Shown here piece after piece: positions 58,542 to 64,000 of a stretch of DNA of 64,000 nucleotides. The notes beneath the pieces are model-generated. The model was not told the origin of the DNA, ran no database searches, and worked only from the letters and a program-made list of their open reading frames with translations. The stretch is from Dryomyza anilis (Eukaryota > Arthropoda > Insecta > Diptera > Dryomyzidae), in contig OX638136.1 in NCBI GenBank assembly GCA_951804985.1, positions 5,397,852-5,461,851 on the forward strand. The letters run 5' to 3'. Within the stretch, counting starts at the first letter, position 1; every line of letters starts with the position of its first letter. The position numbers and the translations under genes are program-made.

Positions 58542-59826
58542 CCAAAAAAAAAGTAAGTGGCAAAGTATTTTTTATGTAACTTTTGAAATTAGCCGGAAAC
58601 AAACGAAAATAAATGGGAGTGGGAGCCTTTTTTTTTAAATTCTCTCTTCGAATTGAAGTTGAAAAGGGAAATAGTTGATTTAACTTAACATAGTTGCATT
58701 TCACAGTTCAGAATACTTCCGAGCGGAGCTGAGAATACACTGGGTTTATGTATCTGTCAATTTTTAAATCGATGATCTAATTTTTTTTACCACATGATAA
58801 GTAAATGTAAATATAGTAATTGATATTTCAACTTTAAAAATGCATCAATAAAAAGTATAATATTAATAAACTCGAAATTTAAGTTTTTCATAAAAATGTA
58901 TGTCACCATTTCGTTCTACAACGACGATATACATTCATAATAAATATAAGGAATATTTCGTATAGGCATATTTCTGTTTTCTTCAGATTAAAAAAATCCG
59001 TATGCTACACGTACCGTATGTCAAGATAACACAAATAATATGTTGCAGAGTAACATTTTTCTTTACGAACACCATGCGAACACAAACTCAAACGCTACAA
59101 CGCGAATACTAACAGAAAGAAGAGAATACAACTATAACGAATTACGATGCATATATACACATCTTCAAAACGACAACTATTCGTTGCTATCCTGTACCAT
59201 CACATGGCAACAAACAGACGCATGACAACAGACAGACGCATGACAACGGACAGACGCATGACAGTCACATGACACCACACTACATGTTTGCATCTAGTAT
59301 AGCTATCTAGTTGGCAACAACAACGAGTTTTCTTTGTGGTACAAAAATTTCGCGCCATAAAATTCTATCAAAAGCTTGAATACTGCTTTATTGGCATTTT
59401 TGTTGTTGTAGCACTTTCAAACGAAACGGCGGATTTGTGAAAAAAAAAGAAAAACACAAAAAACAATATATCAGCTAAATGAGGTACACATGAGGTGAAC
59501 ATGTTCATATATTAATTTTTTTTATAAGTTAAATGAAATGAAATAATGCACATAGAACTTATCTTAAGAAAACTTATTGATTTTACAATCAACAAAAAAA
59601 AAATATATAAAAGTAAAACACGAATAATAATGTGCATATCACAGTGCATATGCACAATCGATGTATGAACTAGCGTAGCGAAGAAAAGATAAAAATATTG
59701 TTTTGTCTAATTTATCTCTTTGAAGCGACTTTTGAAGCACTTTTGAAGCTATTTACGCTTCAAAAGTGCTTCACAGGCCTTATTTTTAAGATGCTTATAT
59801 TCTTTAGCCTTGAAAATCCAAACAAA
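58542..59826. repeat. Block N, copy 6
   Basis: Closest to 38049-39340 (shared AAAATTTCGCGCC and TGTTTG variants). No gene seen. Confidence 0.65.
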
Positions 59827-61128
59827 CATAAAAACACACATCTTCATTATTGTTCACGTTCATTAATATTTTGCACGCTTTCCATTTTTAATTGTTGTTC
59901 AATATTTAGTAATATCATGAATTCTTTTGAATTTCATTATTACCTTAAAAACATAATAAATACATTAAACAAGTCTTGCACTTGCTCTTGTTCTTGCATT
60001 TCTTATCTTGCTTTTGTTATTGCAAAAAATGCAAGAAGAAGATGCAAGAACAAGAAATATTTGATCATCACTAATGTAAACTAATTTCTGCCTTATACTT
60101 GAAATGTTTAAACTTGTCGAATTTGTACTTCATTTTTCGTATTTCCTTACATAGTTACTGAGATGTTAATAATTTGAAACTTTTTTTAAATTTTTTCTTG
60201 CATTACCATCGTTTTGTTTATGCCCGAAATTGAGCTGTTTTGAAAAATTACTCAAAAGGAATTAAAAGACTTATAAATGGTATTCTATTGAATAGATCCT
60301 TTAAAAGAATTTTAAAAATATTCAAATGAACTTTTCAAAACTTCTCCCACTTTACCTCAAGGTCCCCTATATATTTTACTAATAATATAAAAAACCAATA
60401 TTATTAAAATTTGAATAATTTTTTAACATAAAAATTGAGCATGGAATTGAGCTGGTGTTTTCTTGTTAATTCGATTAATGTAACGAAAAACAAATTTTAG
60501 ACCAAATACGGTTGTTTTGGAAATATCGTTCTCAAAAAACAACGTATGCATTTTTGTACAACCAAAAATGTTTATTTTCTCAAAATTTTATTAAATGACA
60601 TTTTACTTAAAACCTTCTATATAAAATCTTCTACATAAAATAAAATATGTTTTTCTGTTTCTTTTTATACTTTTTTAAAAAACGTTTTAAACCGGTATAA
60701 AACCGAAACCGTTTATATCGGTTTTAGATATCGGTTTATTTCTGATTTTCGAATTTCAGTTACGGTTTCGGTTTTAAAAATGAAACTGTTTTAAACGGAT
60801 ATCGGTTTCGGTTACAATTCTTGATTAAATTATATCTGTTATAAGCACTAAACATCTAGCTGTTGAATACTGATAAGTTTTTTTTTTCAAAATCGTTAGC
60901 GGTTTTTGTCCATTAACTAATTAAAATATTCAGATTTAAAATTTAGGAAATCACGAAAAAAAAAAATTAATCACATTTTTCGAAATTTCAATGCATTTCG
61001 AACCATTTTAAAAAAATGTACAGGTTTTTTTCCTATAAATGTATGAGATATTGGCTTTATAAATAACTACTACATTAGGTTTTATTTATAGTCGAAAACA
61101 GAAAATCTAATTGCGCAACCTATAAACA
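59827..61128. repeat. Block N', copy 4
   Basis: Matches 28536-29824, including the TTCTTGCA hairpin near 59985-60045. No gene seen. Confidence 0.6.
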
Positions 61129-61208
61129 TCAGCGAATTTCAAAAAAATGTTGGCTGTGTACTTTTTTCAACATTTGTGATAATATGCTGAGCGGTCCCGT
61201 CAACTTTT
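61129..61208 (-). pseudogene. Q/S-rich exon, copy 4, downstream half
   Basis: The minus strand retains LTGPLSILSQMLKKVHSQ. The rest is displaced past the Helitron-like element to 62470-62590. Confidence 0.45.
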
Positions 61209-61225
61209 CTGACAGACGGACCAAG

Positions 61226-61295
<70 letters not shown>

Positions 61296-61326
61296 TTATA
61301 TATAAAATTCTTGGTCCGTCTGTCAG
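61209..61326. repeat. 23-bp inverted repeat around (AT)n at the Helitron 5' end
   Basis: CTGACAGACGGACCAAGAA (61209 onward) is mirrored by TTCTTGGTCCGTCTGTCAG ending at 61326, with ~72 bp of TA repeats between. Confidence 0.88.
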
Positions 61327-61540
61327 TCTGTCGGTCTGTCTGTCTGTTTGTTCCAGCATCACGTCTAAACCGCAGAACCGATTTAACTGAAATTTTGCAA
61401 CAGGATACTATGAAGTCCGGAGAGTGTCATAGGCTATATATGGGCGGGATTGGACAAAGGGGCGTGGTATCTCCCATACAACCTAAACTTTCAAAACGAC
61501 ATAACTCAGCACATGTACAATCTAAAAAGATGAAACAAAA

Positions 61541-61976
61541 AACTAAAACTCACCACACAAAAACTCACCACACTTAAACTCACCACACTAAAACTCACCA
61601 CACTAAAACTCAACAAACTAAAACTCACCACAATAAAACTCACCACGCTAAAACTCACCACACTAAAAATTCACCTTACTTAAACTCACCACACCAAAAT
61701 TCACCAGACTAAAACTCACCACACTAAAACTCAACACACTAAAAATTCACCACACTAAAACTCACCACACTAAAACTCTCCATACTTAAAACTCACCACA
61801 CCGATACTCACCACACTAAAACACACCACACTAAAACTCACCACACTAAAACTCACCACACCAAAACTCACCACACTAAAACACACCACACTAAAACTCA
61901 CCACACTAAAAATTCACTAAACTAAAAATTCAACACACTGAAACTCACCACATTAAAACTAACTACACTAAAACTT
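61541..61976. repeat. 15-bp minisatellite (CTCACCACACTAAAA)n
   Basis: About 28 head-to-tail, partly degenerate units over ~435 bp. No spacers of a CRISPR kind. Confidence 0.92.
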
Positions 61977-62121
61977 CTACTGGGAAAAACTCTACAGGGA
62001 ACAATTCTACCTGGAAGAGTTCTACCGGTAAGAATTCTACGGTAAAGCGTTCTATAGAGAAGAATTTTACGGCGAGGATTTCTACTGGGAAGAATTCTAC
62101 GGCGAAATATTCTACTGTCTG
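61977..62121. repeat. Degenerate ~20-bp repeat (GAAGAATTCTACGGC-like)
   Basis: Several diverged units such as GGGAAGAATTCTACGGCG and GGAAGAGTTCTACCGGTA, directly after the 15-bp minisatellite. Confidence 0.75.
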
Positions 62122-62275
62122 AATTGTCTTTGAGAAAAGTTGTTTTGGCGGAGAATTATTATTTGGTTACTACATTTATAAAACCAATAAAATCTTCCAC
62201 AGCGAAGCACGGGCCCCTGATATAAAAAATAATAATAATGTTTTTTTAATATTAATAAAATCGCTTTATATCTAT

Positions 62276-62411
62276 CAGCCTAACCAATAAACGAAATAAT
62301 GTAGACATTAGAGATAGTATCAGCTTTTTGACAAATAAATATATGAGAAAATTGTCGAAAAAGCTTATACTATTTTTAAAGTCGACTTTATTTCGTTTAT
62401 TGGTTAGGCTG
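62276..62411. repeat. 136-bp foldback unit near the Helitron 3' end
   Basis: CAGCCTAACCAATAAACGAA at the left is mirrored by TTCGTTTATTGGTTAGGCTG at the right. Inner parts also pair imperfectly (AGTATCAGCTTTTTGACAA with TTGTCGAAAAAGCTTATACT). It could be a small MITE or Helitron subterminal inverted repeats. Confidence 0.8.
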
Positions 62412-62458
62412 TATGAATTCACATAATCTTGGCACGAGTCGTGCACGGGTCCAGCTAG

Positions 62459-62590
62459 TATATATATATATGTATCTGCTGTTGCCCAAATGATTCCGGC
62501 TTGGAGGCTGCAGATGAGGATTGTTGCGGATTCGAATTGCGGATTCGAATTGAACTATACAAATGTTTATGAGATTGAATGTGACCACCC
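62459..62590 (-). pseudogene. Q/S-rich exon, copy 4, upstream half
   Basis: The GCTGTTGCCCAAATGATTCC region lies after a TA tract (62459-62470), with a small local duplication of GCGGATTCGAATT. The ATG is lost (CGAATTGAACTAT). Confidence 0.45.
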
Positions 62591-63183
62591 AAAAAATTTT
62601 ATAAAAATATCAACACATATGACATAAAATGGATGCACACGCACACAAGTGGGTTTATTGTTGAGATAGTGCGATTTCAATGAAATGTGGGTTTAAATTT
62701 TAAAAAATGAGGAAAACATTATTACCGGAATTTGTGTTACCAATCACAAACATAATTTGAGGTTTAATATAATTCAAGCTTAAGTAATTCAAAATTGCAA
62801 TTTAATCTTCTTATAATTCAGGCTTAAAGATTTTATAATTCAAGCTTAACGCAAAATACCAACTTAAAAAATTAGTTTGTCAGCAGATTTTGACAGTATT
62901 TTGTTGAAAATTCACAAAAATTATAATTTCTTCAATTTACCAATAGATTTTTCACCTGTATTGGCATTAATATGCACAATTTGATATCAAATTTAATTCA
63001 AATTTCACAATGAAACCCCAATTAAAATATCACAATGAAAACCCAATTCAAATCAATGATAAATTCAATTAAATCATTCAATTAAACTTTCATCTCATTT
63101 CTAATGTGATTAATGTACTAACACATCACAACTCACTTAAAACAGGTTTTGAACGGTGTTAATAGATGCTCCAGGACAATGTG
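62591..63183. repeat. Block upstream of the Q/S-rich exon, copy 4
   Basis: Matches 40286-40910, ending at GACAATGTG. No gene seen. Confidence 0.55.
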
Positions 63184-64000
63184 ACAATGTTGAGAAATAC
63201 TGATCAGAATGCGATGAAATTTCGTCTCAATATATTTTAGCCAAAAGTAAGAACTGAGTTTGAAAATGAGCCAAATCGGTCAACGGACACGCCCACCTCC
63301 CATACAAGTCACTTTTATATAACTCTTTAGGAACTAATAACTCGAAAAGTATTCAAGATATAGGTATGAAATTTAAAACATATTGTTATAATTCACCTAA
63401 AAATATGTGGTCTAAAAATGGGCGTCATCCGCCCACTTTTTTTTTTCATTATTTCCCGGGTTTTCATAGTGAAAATTTGATCCGTAAATAATTAAAATCA
63501 AATCTATGAATTATTAGCCTTTCAAAATTTTAAATATAGGCGTGGTCAGCCCAATTATATTTTTCAATTTTTTTTTTAGTTTTTTTAATTTATGGGGATA
63601 TAAGACGTAAATTTCTGATACATGAATAATATTCTGAGGGTGGGGAGGTTCAGCATAATTAAAAACTTTAAAATTAAGGTATGCAATTAAATATCCCACA
63701 TTAATATCCCCACCAAAGGTGTAGGGTATTCCATAGTCGGGCCCGACCGACTATAAAAATCCGCCCCATGTGACCGAACTTACCCATTTGACCTAACTTT
63801 CCCAACTCGTTTTATAAATGGATGTGTGTTTGTATTTCAAAATGGGTTAACATTTCAAACTGTTCCAGCAATTAAAAGTTAATTCTAAAAGTTTAAATTA
63901 TTCCATGTGATCAGTTGTGTGAGTTTAAAATTATTGTTGATGTGTGATTAAACAAATAGTGCTCTAATCTTACTGTACATAAAAGTACAAAAAAAATTAA
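63184..64000. other. Sequence not shared with the array; probable transposon remnant
   Basis: After GACAATGTG the duplicated block breaks off. It contains CACGCCCACCTCCCATACAA and a GGGCGT...CGCCCAC inverted motif near 63420-63437, plus GGTGTAGGGTATTCCATAG and GTCGGGCCCGACCGACTAT (63736-63755, GC-rich partial palindrome). Such motifs are typical of dispersed fly repeats. No gene recognised. Confidence 0.4.

Larger units (their letters stand above)
61209..62458 (+). mobile_element. Helitron/Helentron-like element
   Basis: The 3' end shows a GCACGAGTCGTGC palindrome (62432-62444), then 10 bp later CTAG (62455-62458) followed by T, a Helitron-type terminus. It is inserted in the (AT)n site of the Q/S-rich exon. 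The 5' part reads TTCTTGGTCCGTCTGTC, then a GGGCGGGATTGG/GGGGCGTGG region common in fly elements of this kind. No Rep/helicase ORF, so non-autonomous. Two minisatellites and a hairpin lie inside. Confidence 0.72.

Noticed and set aside
61541..61976. CRISPR-like array of short repeats
   Set aside because: Units are head-to-tail 15-mers without unique spacers, in eukaryotic DNA with no cas genes: a minisatellite.
63736..63755. GC-rich partial palindrome as a transcription terminator
   Set aside because: No adjacent gene, and the motif resembles the ends of dispersed fly repeats.

Overview
This is eukaryotic, visibly AT-rich DNA, most likely from a higher (brachyceran) fly. It shows spliced exon fragments with GT/AG borders, Ty3/gypsy LTR retrotransposons, a tRNA-derived SINE, TIR elements, a Helitron-like element and long (AT)n tracts. 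No intact protein-coding gene is visible. The window looks like an amplified, rearranged block of gene fragments and nested transposons, as found in ampliconic heterochromatin, Y-linked DNA or a transposon-trap locus. The chromosome cannot be read from the sequence.

The most recognisable host gene is MED23 (Mediator complex subunit 23). Up to nine consecutive exons from the middle of the gene lie on the minus strand with introns and splice borders kept. They recur at about 1-965, 11070-12603, 21860-23306, 26958-27208, 33600-34002, 37200-38048 and 57094-58541. Lesions shared by every copy that covers them (small out-of-frame deletions and in-frame stops) suggest that an already dead fragment was amplified.

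The ancestral repeat order appears to be: MED23 exons; a gene-free block (block N, e.g. 966-2257); its continuation (block N', e.g. 24591-25865); a short ATG-initiated Gln/Ser-rich exon of unknown identity (e.g. 25866-26072); an (AT)n tract; a 5'-truncated Ty3/gypsy element (G1, minus strand, no gag); a tail (block T); an unidentified 113-nt exon; an ~850-bp TIR element (MITE) with CACTAAG ends; a spacer; then MED23 again. Unit 1 (1-9100) and unit 2 (11644-20800) also share a 1.97-kb TIR element and two SINE insertions. Later units lack these and show the empty sites.

Right of 23 kb the array is heavily rearranged. There is a ~3.95-kb tandem duplication with a G1/MED23 junction near 26957, a ~2.76-kb palindrome (34006-36770) centred on an (AT)n tract, and a ~5.1-kb near-identical tandem duplication (41956-47053 and 47054 onward) with a G2/G1 chimeric junction. 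A second gypsy-type element (G2, 51396-55856) sits inside one copy of the 850-bp TIR element, with paired LTRs, a tRNA-Ser-type primer-binding site and a 5-bp target duplication. A Helitron-like element with two minisatellites (61209-62458) interrupts the last copy of the Gln/Ser-rich exon, and the final ~0.8 kb is unrelated sequence.

G1, G2 and MED23 all read on the minus strand. A plus-strand transcript across the locus would therefore be antisense to both transposon families and to MED23, which makes a small-RNA-source role worth testing. Family assignments rest on motif recognition and memory of protein families. No search was run.
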